Source of the DNA: an uncultured Rikenellaceae bacterium
GTDB lineage: Bacteria; Bacteroidota; Bacteroidia; Bacteroidales; Rikenellaceae
Length of the DNA stretch: 64,000 nucleotides
Reading direction: 5' to 3'
Assembly (NCBI GenBank): GCA_904501625.1
Contig: CAJGBR010000001.1
Location: 1-64,000 of the forward strand
Shown here piece by piece: positions 34,773 through 43,492 of the stretch. The notes beneath the pieces are model-generated. The model worked only from the letters and a program-made list of their open reading frames with translations. It ran no database searches and was not told the DNA's origin. A program made the translations under genes and the position numbers. How positions within the stretch are numbered: the stretch's first letter is position 1; each line of letters starts with the position of its first letter.

Positions 34773-34804
34773 AGAACTCCGCCTGATGTAGACGGAGTTT
34801 TTCT
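34773..34804 (+). terminator. Terminator after the polysaccharide export trio
   Basis: AACTCCG/CGGAGTT stem followed by Ts, with As before the stem, so it may also serve rpmH on the other strand. Confidence 0.8.
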
Positions 34805-34843
34805 TTCGATTTCGTAACACCTCTAATGTGTCACACTCGGATT

Positions 34844-34999
34844 CTAACGGTGACGCAATTCGCTTGATACAGTCAATTTTTTGCGACCTTTAGCACGACG
34901 TGCTGCCAAAACTTTGCGACCATTTACAGTCGACATTCTTTCACGGAATCCGTGTTTATTTCTTCTTTTTCTTTGTGAAGGCTGAAATGTCCTTTTCAT
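34844..34999 (-). CDS. rpmH: 50S ribosomal protein bL34
   Basis: bL34 is a small arginine/lysine-rich protein of the large subunit. The 51-residue product begins MKRTFQPSQRKRRNKHGF and contains NGRKVLAARRAKGRKKL, unmistakable for the family. It is preceded by a consensus promoter at 35042..35072. Its usual neighbours (rnpA, dnaA) are absent, as is common in Bacteroidota. Confidence 0.98.
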   Translation of the reverse strand: MKRTFQPSQRKRRNKHGFRERMSTVNGRKVLAARRAKGRKKLTVSSELRHR

Positions 35000-35041
35000 A
35001 GTTACTATATTTTATTAGTTTTTATTCCACTTTGCGAGGTG

Positions 35042-35072
35042 CAAAGGTAAACTATTTTTTGTTTTTTACCAA
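35042..35072 (-). promoter_or_regulatory. Promoter of rpmH
   Basis: Minus-strand TTG (35070..35072), a 20-base spacer and TACCTTTG (35042..35049) lie about 43 bases before the ATG. Confidence 0.87.
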
Positions 35073-35095
35073 ATTTTTTACTCTTTTTCGCAATT

Positions 35096-37549
35096 TTACT
35101 TTTGCATTTGGGTTATATCCGCACTATCATCTTGAGAATCACCAATCAGGTGGCGACAGAAATAATCACCCATTTTCCAGAAGAAATACTCATTCATCTG
35201 ACCGAAACTGTGACGTTGACCCGGCAGTAAAACATATTCAAAACGCTTTCCGGCTTTAATCAAAGCATCAACAACTCGGATTGTATTTGCAGGGTTCACA
35301 TTATTATCCATATCTCCTGTGACCAACATCAGATGACCTTTCAAACGAGGTGCTAATTCTGAATTACCCTTGATCGAGTAACGGAATGTTGTATCACCCT
35401 TTTCAGAGATTGACTCAGTTACACCGTGGTGTTTCTCACTCCACCAACGATTGTAGATACTATTTTCGTGGTTTCCGGCACAAGACACTGCCACCTTAAA
35501 GAAGTTAGGATAGCTCAAAATTGCTGCCGTAGACATAAATCCACCACCTGAGTGTCCGTGAATTCCGACCTTGTTTATATCAATAAATTTGTGTCGTGCA
35601 GCAAGTTGTCTAACAGCTTCAACCTTATCTGCAAGTCCGTAATCTCTCAAGTTACCGTAGCCATAATTATGATACCATTTCGAACGTGAAGGGTGTCCAC
35701 CTCGGTTACCAACTGTGACCACAATAAATCCAAACTGAGCCAAACGGTCTGTTCTGATTGAGAAATTAAAACGGCTGTCTACAGCTTCAGTCTGCGGACC
35801 CGGATATACATACTCAATAATCGGATACAATTTTGTCGAATCAAAATCATATGGTTTATACATTACTCCATAGAGGTCTGTGATTCCGTCTGCAGCCTTA
35901 ACTTTAAATGCTTCAGGATAACGGTAACCAGCAGCAAGCAACGACGACATATCGGCAGTCTCAAGATCCATTAACTTATTACCGGCACGATCATACAACG
36001 CACTCGCAGGTGCTCGGTCGACACGTGAATGATTATCAATAAACCAGCGGCTATCATCATCTGTCTGAATCGAGTGGTCGGCATCACCTGGAGTCAACAA
36101 CGTAACTGCACCACCATTAAGACTAACCTTATACAAATGCAAATAGTAAGGATTTTCATTCTTTTCGCGACCATTTGCAGTAAAATACACCTCGTTTGCA
36201 GTCTCGTCTACACCCAATATCTTTTCAACGTGATACTCTCCAGTGGTTAACTGACGAATCACATTTCCCTCATTATCATACAAATAAAGATGTGCCCAAC
36301 CATCACGTTCACTCCAATGCACAAATTGTGTAAAATTCTTTATCGGTTGCATTGGGCGAACATCAACATATGTATTCATTCTTTCTTCAATCAGAGTACG
36401 AGGTTCTGCCGTAGCTACGTTCACCTCACAAATATCTATACGTTTCAAATCACGGCTCGTAATCGTCACATAGAATTTTTCATTTGTTCCCAACCACAAT
36501 GAAAATTTATGTTCCTTCTTATGAGCATCAAGTTGTAATGCAGGTTTACGATTCAGTTCTACGGTTTGGTCCTTAAATCTTGACAAATCGACCTCTTTAC
36601 GAATCTTGGTTGCCACATCAAACAGGTACAAATGATAAGGTATTCCCTTCTCACCTGGCATCATATATTTATATTCCTCAAGTTTAGGACGAGGAGTTGA
36701 CAATGAATTAATCACCCAGAAATTTTTAATCTTACGTTGATCTCTCACCACTGTTACAAAATGTTTCGAATCAGGAGACCATACAACTGATACGTTTCTG
36801 CGTTTTGATTTTTCTTCTTTGATTTTCTTTTCATCAAACTCTTCACTGTCATCATATCCACCACCAAATTGGAAGTGACGTTCGCCATCTTTTGTCAACT
36901 GATGCTCAACGACAGTCGAGTCTTTCGAATTTCGTTTGAGTTTCTCGTAGTCTTCACGATTCATCATATAAAGATTATATTCACGAGAGAACAAGATTGT
37001 CTGACCATCAGGAGAAAAACTTGCCCAATTCAAATCAGCAGTATCTTTCTTATACTCAATCTCTTTCAGCAAACGACCTACTATATCGTACTCAAATCTA
37101 AAAGTTTTTGTTTCAGATTTAATTTTACCCGTACTATCTTTTTTGTACTCTTTTTTTGTACTACTCAAATCGAACGTAAATTTCTTTCCATCTTCCGAGA
37201 ATTTGAAAGTCATTTTAGGCAGATGTTGTGCATCATACGGATCACCCGTAATTCGCGTAAGGTCAGCTGCCATCTGCACCTCGTCGAACAGGGGTTTGCG
37301 TTCGCGTTTGGCAGGTGCAACCAACCAATATTTTGTTCCGTTTGATGTTCGATACTGATACCAGAATTGTTGACCGTCACCAATCCAGTTCGGAGTGACA
37401 GAGGTGCTATATATCAGATTTTTCATCCTGTCCGTCGAGAATTGTGCGGGCAGATCATAGTTGCTCTTTCTAATAGGCTCATTAGCTTGCAGAACAACAC
37501 TCGGCAATAACATAGCCGATGCAACAAAGGTGAGTAATTTTAATTTCAT
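35096..37549 (-). CDS. S9B prolyl oligopeptidase / dipeptidyl peptidase IV-like protein
   Basis: A secreted serine peptidase of 817 residues. A signal peptide (about residues 1-22) precedes an N-terminal beta-propeller (about 30-540) and an alpha/beta-hydrolase domain. The nucleophile serine is in GIHGHSGGGFMS near residue 674. The acid is likely in GDMDNNVNPANT near 756 and the histidine in PGQRHSFGQ near 788. DPP IV-type enzymes release X-Pro dipeptides in the periplasm. A lysine-rich insertion lies around residues 235-250. A -7 box TAATTTTG is at 37584..37591. It is larger than the second S9B gene 2 kb away and is not a simple duplicate. Confidence 0.9.
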   Translation of the reverse strand: MKLKLLTFVASAMLLPSVVLQANEPIRKSNYDLPAQFSTDRMKNLIYSTSVTPNWIGDGQQFWYQYRTSNGTKYWLVAPAKRERKPLFDEVQMAADLTRITGDPYDAQHLPKMTFKFSEDGKKFTFDLSSTKKEYKKDSTGKIKSETKTFRFEYDIVGRLLKEIEYKKDTADLNWASFSPDGQTILFSREYNLYMMNREDYEKLKRNSKDSTVVEHQLTKDGERHFQFGGGYDDSEEFDEKKIKEEKSKRRNVSVVWSPDSKHFVTVVRDQRKIKNFWVINSLSTPRPKLEEYKYMMPGEKGIPYHLYLFDVATKIRKEVDLSRFKDQTVELNRKPALQLDAHKKEHKFSLWLGTNEKFYVTITSRDLKRIDICEVNVATAEPRTLIEERMNTYVDVRPMQPIKNFTQFVHWSERDGWAHLYLYDNEGNVIRQLTTGEYHVEKILGVDETANEVYFTANGREKNENPYYLHLYKVSLNGGAVTLLTPGDADHSIQTDDDSRWFIDNHSRVDRAPASALYDRAGNKLMDLETADMSSLLAAGYRYPEAFKVKAADGITDLYGVMYKPYDFDSTKLYPIIEYVYPGPQTEAVDSRFNFSIRTDRLAQFGFIVVTVGNRGGHPSRSKWYHNYGYGNLRDYGLADKVEAVRQLAARHKFIDINKVGIHGHSGGGFMSTAAILSYPNFFKVAVSCAGNHENSIYNRWWSEKHHGVTESISEKGDTTFRYSIKGNSELAPRLKGHLMLVTGDMDNNVNPANTIRVVDALIKAGKRFEYVLLPGQRHSFGQMNEYFFWKMGDYFCRHLIGDSQDDSADITQMQK

Positions 37550-37688
37550 ATAAACTATTTTATTACATTTTTCTTTTAAGCCACAAAATTACACTTTTTT
37601 TATGAATTAACCTTTCTCACAACAAAACAAAAAGTGGACATCCACTGAAGAATGTCCACTCAATAGTTATTTAAAAATTAAGCCTCGA

Positions 37689-39128
37689 TTATTTACCTTT
37701 AGGCATTTTGCGAGGTTTAACCATATTTTCAGGTTTCAAAATTTTGTCCAATTCATCTTTAGCCATCAAACCTTGTTCGAGTACCAAGTCATAGACTCCG
37801 CAACCTGAAACCAAAGCTTCCTTAGCCAATACAGTTGAAGTTTCATAGCCCAGATATGGATTCAATGCAGTCACCAAACCGATGCTGTTGTAAACCATAT
37901 TCTTCAGGTGTTCTACGTTTGCAGTGATACCGTTGATACAACGTTCACGCAAAGTATTCATACCATTAATCAACATTTCGATTGATTCGAAGATACTTTG
38001 TACGATAACCGGTTCCATAACGTTGAGTTCCAACTGACCAGCTTCAGCTGCGAAAGTTACTGTCAAGTCATTACCGATAACCTTGAATGCGATTTGGTTA
38101 ACAACTTCCGGAATAACAGGATTAACCTTACCTGGCATAATTGATGAACCTGGTTGCATCGGAGGCAAATTGATTTCGCCCAAACCTGTACGAGGACCTG
38201 ATGACATCAAACGCAAGTCGTTACAGATTTTTGAAAGTTTCACTGCCAAACGTTTAACGGCTGACGAGTAGATAACATAAGAACCTGTATCGTTAGTTGC
38301 TTCGATCATATTGCTTGCAGCAACAATCGGCATACCTGTGAGTTCACACAAGTGTTTGATACACAACGGTGTGTAGTCAGGGTCTGAGTTGATACCTGTA
38401 CCGATTGCAGTTGCACCCATATTCATTTCATAGAACAATTTTGCATTTTGTTCGAGGCGTTCGATTTCTTCAGTCAGAGTAGCTGCATAAGCGTCGAATT
38501 CTTGTCCCAAAGTTACAGGCACTGCGTCTTGCAACTGAGTACGGCCCATTTTGATAACATCTTTGAATTCTTGACCTTTAGCTTCAAATGCAGCGATAAG
38601 GTCTTTCAATGCAGCAACGAGTTTTGGATTTGAGTTCAAAATAGCCAAACGAATTGCTGAAGGATAAGCATCGTTTGTAGATTGAGCCAAGTTTACGTGG
38701 TTATTCGGGTGGCAATATTCATATTCGCCTTTATTGTGACCCAAAATTTCGAGAGCCAAGTTTGCAATTACTTCGTTCGCGTTCATATTTGTTGAAGTAC
38801 CCGCACCACCTTGTACCATATCCACTACGAAGTGGTTGTGGAGTTCACCGTTTTCAATGCGTTTACAAGCTTCAACGATAGCATCTGCTATTTTAGCATC
38901 CATTACTCCGAGGTCTTTGTTTGCCAAAGCAGCAGCTTCTTTTACCACTGCCAATGCTTTGATAAACTCAGGATAGAAGTAAAGTCTAGATCTTGAAATG
39001 TCAAAGTTTTCGAGTGCACGCAATGTTTGAATACCAAAGTAATACTCTACAGGCACTTCTTTGTAACCCAAAAGGTCGTGTTCGGTTCTTGTTTTTCCCG
39101 AAAGTTCTGATTTAGTAATATCCATCAT
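37689..39128 (-). CDS. aspA: Aspartate ammonia-lyase
   Basis: AspA deaminates aspartate to fumarate and ammonia, feeding the fumarate reduction used by gut Bacteroidales. The 479-residue protein has the fumarase/aspartase signature GSSIMPGKVNP near residue 328 and the substrate-site GRTQLQDAVPVTLGQEF near 196. The C-terminal KPENMVKPRKMPKGK is typical of aspartases rather than class II fumarases. Two adjacent ATGs (39128, 39125) are possible starts. A -7 box TATCTTTG lies at 39156..39163. It is monocistronic. Confidence 0.94.
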   Translation of the reverse strand: MMDITKSELSGKTRTEHDLLGYKEVPVEYYFGIQTLRALENFDISRSRLYFYPEFIKALAVVKEAAALANKDLGVMDAKIADAIVEACKRIENGELHNHFVVDMVQGGAGTSTNMNANEVIANLALEILGHNKGEYEYCHPNNHVNLAQSTNDAYPSAIRLAILNSNPKLVAALKDLIAAFEAKGQEFKDVIKMGRTQLQDAVPVTLGQEFDAYAATLTEEIERLEQNAKLFYEMNMGATAIGTGINSDPDYTPLCIKHLCELTGMPIVAASNMIEATNDTGSYVIYSSAVKRLAVKLSKICNDLRLMSSGPRTGLGEINLPPMQPGSSIMPGKVNPVIPEVVNQIAFKVIGNDLTVTFAAEAGQLELNVMEPVIVQSIFESIEMLINGMNTLRERCINGITANVEHLKNMVYNSIGLVTALNPYLGYETSTVLAKEALVSGCGVYDLVLEQGLMAKDELDKILKPENMVKPRKMPKGK

Positions 39129-39224
39129 TTACAGATTTTGATAATTTATGATTCGCAAAGATAATGTTATTTTTTTCAAAAAAGAATAGAAACGTCCAAA
39201 TAATTCAAAAATCAGAGATATAAA

Positions 39225-39259
39225 AAGAAAAAAGAGATGATTTCTATAAATCATCTCTT
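39225..39259 (-). terminator. Terminator of tRNA-Asn
   Basis: AAGAGATGATTT/AAATCATCTCTT stem with a four-base loop and a T-rich tail on the minus strand, just after the tRNA. Confidence 0.85.
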
Positions 39260-39268
39260 CAAGTGGTG

Positions 39269-39342
39269 CTCCTCAACTAGGACTTGAACCTAGGACCCCC
39301 TGATTAACAGTCAGGTGCTCTAACCAACTGAGCTATTGAGGA
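39269..39342 (-). tRNA. tRNA-Asn (anticodon GTT)
   Basis: A complete cloverleaf: acceptor TCCTCAA/TTGAGGA, anticodon stem CCTGA/TCAGG with loop CTGTTAA, discriminator G. CCA is not encoded directly after the discriminator. Confidence 0.95.
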
Positions 39343-39406
39343 ATTTTATTTTAAGCAACGATAATTCTAACACACTTAACCGCCCAATCACCTCTCAATT
39401 GCGATG

Positions 39407-39436
39407 CAAAGATATGACAAGTTTTTTTATCTGCAA
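39407..39436 (-). promoter_or_regulatory. Promoter of tRNA-Asn
   Basis: Minus-strand TTG (39434..39436), a 19-base spacer and TATCTTTG (39407..39414). It is back to back with the promoter of the S9B gene on the other strand. Confidence 0.83.
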
Positions 39437-39507
39437 AATTTTTTCAAAACTTTTTTTTATTTTTTTTAAAAATTTCTTGTTCTAACCATTTTTCAAACCT
39501 CTAACTA

Positions 39508-39538
39508 TTGTAAATACACCTCTATTTGTATACCTTTG
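39508..39538 (+). promoter_or_regulatory. Promoter of the second S9B peptidase gene
   Basis: TTG (39508..39510), a 20-base spacer and TACCTTTG (39531..39538), about 40 bases before the ATG. Confidence 0.85.
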
Positions 39539-39579
39539 TAGACCCTTATTTAGGAGAAATTTTTAAACTTATTAACAAT

Positions 39580-41721
39580 ATGAAGAAACCTTTATTATTA
39601 CTTGTGTTGTGCTGTACGATGCTTTTTGCAAATGCAAGCAAACCGTTCAGTTACGAGCAAATCAAAAACGGAACATTCGCACAAAAATATGTTCCAGCTC
39701 AACGTTCAATGGCCAATGGCCTGAGTTACACTGCATTAGAAAAAGGCAACGTTGTTCGTTACAGTTACTCGACAGGCAAACTCGAAGGAATTATGTTTGA
39801 TTGTGGAGCAGCAAAACTTCAAATCAAACCGAGTGGCTACCAACTCAGTCCCGACGAAAAGACCATCTTGCTCGAGACTAATGCCACTCCGATTTACCGT
39901 CACTCGTATACTGCAGATTACTATCTATACACCATTGCTACGGGAGAACTCAAACCGTTGCTGACAGAGGGAAATCAAAAAATTGCACGTTTTTCTCCTG
40001 ACGGCAAAAAGGTTGCATTCGTTCGCGAAAACAACATCTTCGTCATTGACGTTCAAAGTGGCGAACTGACTCAACTGACTAAAGATGGCAAATTTAACGA
40101 AATAATCAATGGCCACACAGATTGGGTTTATGAAGAAGAATTCGGATTCACAGATGGTTTCCAATGGTCACCAGACTCAAAGAAGATTGCATACTACCGT
40201 TTCGACGAATCACACGTGAGCATCTATCCGATGAACCGTTTCGATGACAAACTCTACCCGACCGTCTACTCGTTCAAGTACCCGAAAGCGGGCGAACCTA
40301 ACTCATACGTCGACATCTATGTTCACGACCTTGCTTCAGGTGACAGAACCAAAATCGACATCGGTGAAGAAAAAGACCAATATATTCCTTGGATTCAGTG
40401 GACTTCCAAAGGCGAACTCACCCTGTTCCGTGCAAACAGACTTCAAAACGACATTGACCTGTTGGTAGCCGACGAAAAGGGTGCTACACGCGTAGTCTAT
40501 GAAGAAAGTGATCCGAAATACATCGAACGAATCAGCAGCGAAACTGCAACATTCCTCGAAGACGGAGATCGCTACATTGTTATGAGCGAACGCGACGGTT
40601 GGCGTCATATGTACCTTTATTCTATCAGCAAAGGTCTGCTTAATCAAATCACAAAAGGCGAGTGGGAAGTGACTCAGATTTGCGGCATCGACTCAAAGAG
40701 AGGCATTATATATTATATGTCTACCGAGACATCTCCGCTTGAACGCAACCTCTACTCTATCAAACTAAACGGTAAAGGCAAAAAACGCATCACTACCGAA
40801 GCCGGCACATACAGCATAAACTTCTCAAGAGGTCTGAAATACTACACATCAAGATTCTCAAATTTGACAACTCCAACTATCACATCGATTCATACTGCAG
40901 ACGGCAAACTCGTGCGTATGATTGAAGATAATGCAAAACTCAAACAAACCCTCGAAGAGTACGGAGTTCCTCAAAGAGAATTCTTCACATTCAAGAACTC
41001 AATGGACATCACCCTTAACGGATTTATGATTAAACCCAACAACTTCGATCCGAACAAGAAATACCCTGTGTTTATGACTCAATATAGTGGACCTGGATCA
41101 CAACAAGTTGCAAACCGTTGGCAGATGTCTTGGGAAGATGCATTGGTTCAAGAGGGTTATATCGTAGTTTGTGTCGATGGCCGCGGCACAGGTTACAGAG
41201 GAGCTGAGTTCCGCAAATGCACATACGGCAACCTCGGTTACTTCGAGGTAATTGACCAGACTGATGCTGCGAAATATCTTGCAACACTGCCTTATGTTGA
41301 TGCATCACGCATCGGCATTTACGGTTGGAGTTTCGGTGGATTTATGTCATTGAACTGTATTCTGAAAGCATCTGACGTATTCAAAATGGCAATTTCGATT
41401 GCCCCTGTAACAAATTGGCGTTACTATGATTCAATCTACACAGAGATCTATAACGGACTGCCTCAGAACAACCCAGATGGTTACGATCAGAACTCACCTA
41501 TTAACTTTGCAGACAAACTGAAAGGCAAACTTCTGATTGTTCACGGCTCGGCTGACGATAACGTTCACCTACAAAATGCAATGGAGATGATTCGCGAATT
41601 GATCCGTGCCGGAAAACAATTCGATATGATGATCTATCCTGACAAGAACCACTCGATTTTGGGCGGAGCTCGTCACCACCTGATGAAACGCTGCATCAAC
41701 TATGTCAAAGATAATCTGTAA
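39580..41721 (+). CDS. Dipeptidyl peptidase IV-like S9B serine peptidase
   Basis: A secreted serine peptidase of 713 residues. The start at 39580 gives a signal peptide (MKKPLLLLVLCCTMLFANA); an upstream in-frame ATG at 39526 overlaps the promoter and was rejected. The DPPIV_N beta-propeller has WVYEEEFGFTDGFQWSPDSKKIAYYRFDE, with the double glutamate that binds the substrate N-terminus in true DPP IV. The hydrolase domain has GIYGWSFGGFMS (nucleophile), GSADDNVHLQNA (acid) and PDKNHSILGG (histidine). All DPP IV features are present, so X-Pro dipeptide release is likely. Confidence 0.94.
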   Translation: MKKPLLLLVLCCTMLFANASKPFSYEQIKNGTFAQKYVPAQRSMANGLSYTALEKGNVVRYSYSTGKLEGIMFDCGAAKLQIKPSGYQLSPDEKTILLETNATPIYRHSYTADYYLYTIATGELKPLLTEGNQKIARFSPDGKKVAFVRENNIFVIDVQSGELTQLTKDGKFNEIINGHTDWVYEEEFGFTDGFQWSPDSKKIAYYRFDESHVSIYPMNRFDDKLYPTVYSFKYPKAGEPNSYVDIYVHDLASGDRTKIDIGEEKDQYIPWIQWTSKGELTLFRANRLQNDIDLLVADEKGATRVVYEESDPKYIERISSETATFLEDGDRYIVMSERDGWRHMYLYSISKGLLNQITKGEWEVTQICGIDSKRGIIYYMSTETSPLERNLYSIKLNGKGKKRITTEAGTYSINFSRGLKYYTSRFSNLTTPTITSIHTADGKLVRMIEDNAKLKQTLEEYGVPQREFFTFKNSMDITLNGFMIKPNNFDPNKKYPVFMTQYSGPGSQQVANRWQMSWEDALVQEGYIVVCVDGRGTGYRGAEFRKCTYGNLGYFEVIDQTDAAKYLATLPYVDASRIGIYGWSFGGFMSLNCILKASDVFKMAISIAPVTNWRYYDSIYTEIYNGLPQNNPDGYDQNSPINFADKLKGKLLIVHGSADDNVHLQNAMEMIRELIRAGKQFDMMIYPDKNHSILGGARHHLMKRCINYVKDNL

Positions 41722-41742
41722 GATAGATTTCTATTAATCATA

Positions 41743-41771
41743 AAAGCACCGAAAAAATCGGTGCTTTTTTT
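41743..41771 (+). terminator. Terminator of the S9B peptidase gene
   Basis: AAAGCACCG/CGGTGCTTT stem and a T-run. The tail of the T-run also supplies the -33 TTG of the next promoter, so the two elements are fused. Confidence 0.85.
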
Positions 41772-41800
41772 GTAAGTCAAGAATATATTACGTACCTTTG
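41770..41800 (+). promoter_or_regulatory. Promoter of the cobalamin riboswitch transcript
   Basis: TTG (41770..41772), a 20-base spacer and TACCTTTG (41793..41800), directly before the riboswitch. Confidence 0.82.
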
Positions 41801-41987
41801 TATCGGAGAATCAAGGTGTCTGAACCATCCTTTCGGTCTGTTCAGAATAATAGGGAATCCGGTGCAAATCCGGAGCTGTACCCGTAGCTGTAACCTCGAA
41901 AAAAAGATTGTTACAACTCCAAGTCACTGTCCATCTGGATGGGAAGGCTAAAACAATCTGAGGAAGCCAGAAAACCTGCCTCGATAC
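41800..41987 (+). ncRNA. Cobalamin (adenosylcobalamin-type) riboswitch
   Basis: The conserved core is plain: GGGAATCCGGTGCAAATCCG, then GCTGTACCCGTAGCTGTAA, a mid-section AGTCACTG, GGGAAGGC, and the B12 box GAGGAAGCCAGAAAACCTGCC-like stretch at 41960..41980. A closing P1 stem pairs about 41801..41808 with 41980..41987. Such elements repress B12 uptake or synthesis genes when the cofactor is abundant. It controls the lipoprotein gene at 42156. Confidence 0.95.
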
Positions 41988-42108
41988 TCGCTATTCAATG
42001 CTTCGGGTAAAAGGCAGCGAATACAATGTTTCGGCTTAAACAGCTAATACTGGACCATAAAGCCAATTCATTTGTATCACTCTTTTTATTCCCAATTAAT
42101 TACTAACC

Positions 42109-42146
42109 GCAGCTGCCACGTGTTAAGCATCACGTCTGACAACTGC
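42109..42146 (+). promoter_or_regulatory. Hairpin between riboswitch and start codon, candidate expression platform
   Basis: GCAG/CTGC outer and ACGTG/CACGT inner pairing form an interrupted hairpin that ends ten bases before the ATG. No T-run follows, so translational rather than transcriptional control is more likely. Confidence 0.5.
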
Positions 42147-42155
42147 AAAAAATTA

Positions 42156-43211
42156 ATGAGAATGAGAAAGAATTTTCTTAATCTGTTTGTGACCTCAGCA
42201 CTTTTGCTGGGATTCACAGCCTGCGACAGTGATAATAATCAAGATTATCACGACTCAGACCAACCAACTCTTGTAGACAGTATTCGTTATTTTGCCACTT
42301 GCGAAGGCAACTACACCAGAGGCAATGCATCAATCACGGCAATAATGAACGATGGCTCGGTACGCCAGAATCTGTTCCAAAGCATCAACGGCAGACCGCT
42401 GGGCGATGTGGCTCAATCGATGTCACTGATTGATGACAATTTCTACATCGTACTAAATAATTCTGCCAAAGTAGAAGTTGTTGATGATAAGCAATTTAAA
42501 TCACAAGCAACAATACTGCTCTACAATCCACGCACCCAACCTAGATACATCTGCGGAATCGGAGGCTACAAGGCAGTACTGACTGATGCTACGTGCGACT
42601 CACTCCGAATTATTGATACCCGTACATTCGAAATCGTTCGCAGAATCTATGTCGGATCTCCTACAAACCTAATGACTGCTGTCGGTACGAAACTATTCAT
42701 CAAGGCCGGCAATGAAACATTAATCTATAATACGGCTACCGATAATTTCACAAAACTCAACTTTTCAGCGACTGCTGACTCGAAAATGGTTGTGGATAAA
42801 AGTGGATACCTTTGGCTTTTGACTACCGATGACAACGGAACATTACTAATAAAAATTGACCCGACTACGGAACAGATAGTACTACAAAAACGTCTCGACC
42901 AAATCACAGTAGATCAATGGGGTGCTCGAATTTCAATTTTGGACAATACGATCTATTTCAGTGCAATAGATAGCAACTACAAGTCGTACATATGTAAGTA
43001 TTCAATCCAATCAGACAGCTACTCATTGGCATTCACTCCGACCGAAGTAACATATCTTTACGGAATGGATATCGTGAAAAATAATTTCGTAATATGTGAT
43101 GCCGTCGATTTCAGTCAATCTGGTTACCTGATTGAAATGACTCCAAATGGAGAGGTGATAAATAAATTTAAGGCCGGAATATCACCAAACTTTATTTACG
43201 ACAATAAATAA
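42156..43211 (+). CDS. BtuG-like cobalamin-binding surface lipoprotein (DUF5074-type beta-propeller)
   Basis: A lipoprotein of 351 residues: signal ending LGFTAC (cysteine near residue 21), an acidic linker with several D/S residues typical of surface export in Bacteroidota, then repeated beta-propeller blades (VYxxN..VxVVD-like, LRIIDTRTFEIVRRIYVG). This resembles BtuG, the surface propeller that captures vitamin B12 for BtuB. The strongest support is the cobalamin riboswitch directly upstream. No btuB, btuF or transporter follows; gcvT is next. ATG 42156 (or 42162) was chosen to give the signal peptide; the frame upstream runs into the leader hairpin. Confidence 0.8.
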   Translation: MRMRKNFLNLFVTSALLLGFTACDSDNNQDYHDSDQPTLVDSIRYFATCEGNYTRGNASITAIMNDGSVRQNLFQSINGRPLGDVAQSMSLIDDNFYIVLNNSAKVEVVDDKQFKSQATILLYNPRTQPRYICGIGGYKAVLTDATCDSLRIIDTRTFEIVRRIYVGSPTNLMTAVGTKLFIKAGNETLIYNTATDNFTKLNFSATADSKMVVDKSGYLWLLTTDDNGTLLIKIDPTTEQIVLQKRLDQITVDQWGARISILDNTIYFSAIDSNYKSYICKYSIQSDSYSLAFTPTEVTYLYGMDIVKNNFVICDAVDFSQSGYLIEMTPNGEVINKFKAGISPNFIYDNK

Positions 43212-43225
43212 CAAATCACCACGAA

Positions 43226-43262
43226 AAAAAGAATCCTGTCCGATTAAGACAGGATTCTTGGT
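43226..43262 (+). terminator. Hairpin after the BtuG-like gene
   Basis: A perfect 12-base-pair stem (AAGAATCCTGTC/GACAGGATTCTT) lies 17 bases after the stop. The downstream T-run is weak, so it may be a terminator or an RNA-stabilising end. Confidence 0.65.
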
Positions 43263-43334
43263 TTAGTAAAGGTTAATAACCTTCTATTTTCGAGTACGGA
43301 AACAAAGTTAATAAATCAAAACGACCATTTCAAA

Positions 43335-43365
43335 TTTAGTAGACTAAACATCTTTTTTAGTAGAC
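43335..43365 (+). repeat. Direct repeat pair TTTAGTAGAC with 21-base period
   Basis: TTTAGTAGAC occurs at 43335..43344 and 43356..43365, exactly 21 bases apart. The first copy is also part of a perfect palindrome TTTAGTAGACTAAA (43335..43348). The pair lies between the BtuG-like gene and gcvT, about 90 bases upstream of the gcvT -7 box. It resembles a regulator-binding site; the regulator is unknown. Confidence 0.5.
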
Positions 43366-43455
43366 AAAAACAACTTCACCACAAACCAATCAATAACAAT
43401 TAACTCAATTTAAAAAAATATTACCAATAAAAAGTATAATTTCCGATAAAACTTG

Positions 43456-43463
43456 TAACTTTG
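43456..43463 (+). promoter_or_regulatory. -7 box of gcvT
   Basis: TAACTTTG lies 30 bases before the gcvT ATG; no -33 TTG is seen at the right spacing. Confidence 0.6.
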
Positions 43464-43492
43464 CACCAAACTGAAAGTAAATTTTTAATAAT

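Noticed and set aside
43212..43492. Possible glycine riboswitch before gcvT
   Set aside because: The conserved glycine aptamer core was not seen; the region holds only a hairpin, the direct repeats and AT-rich sequence.
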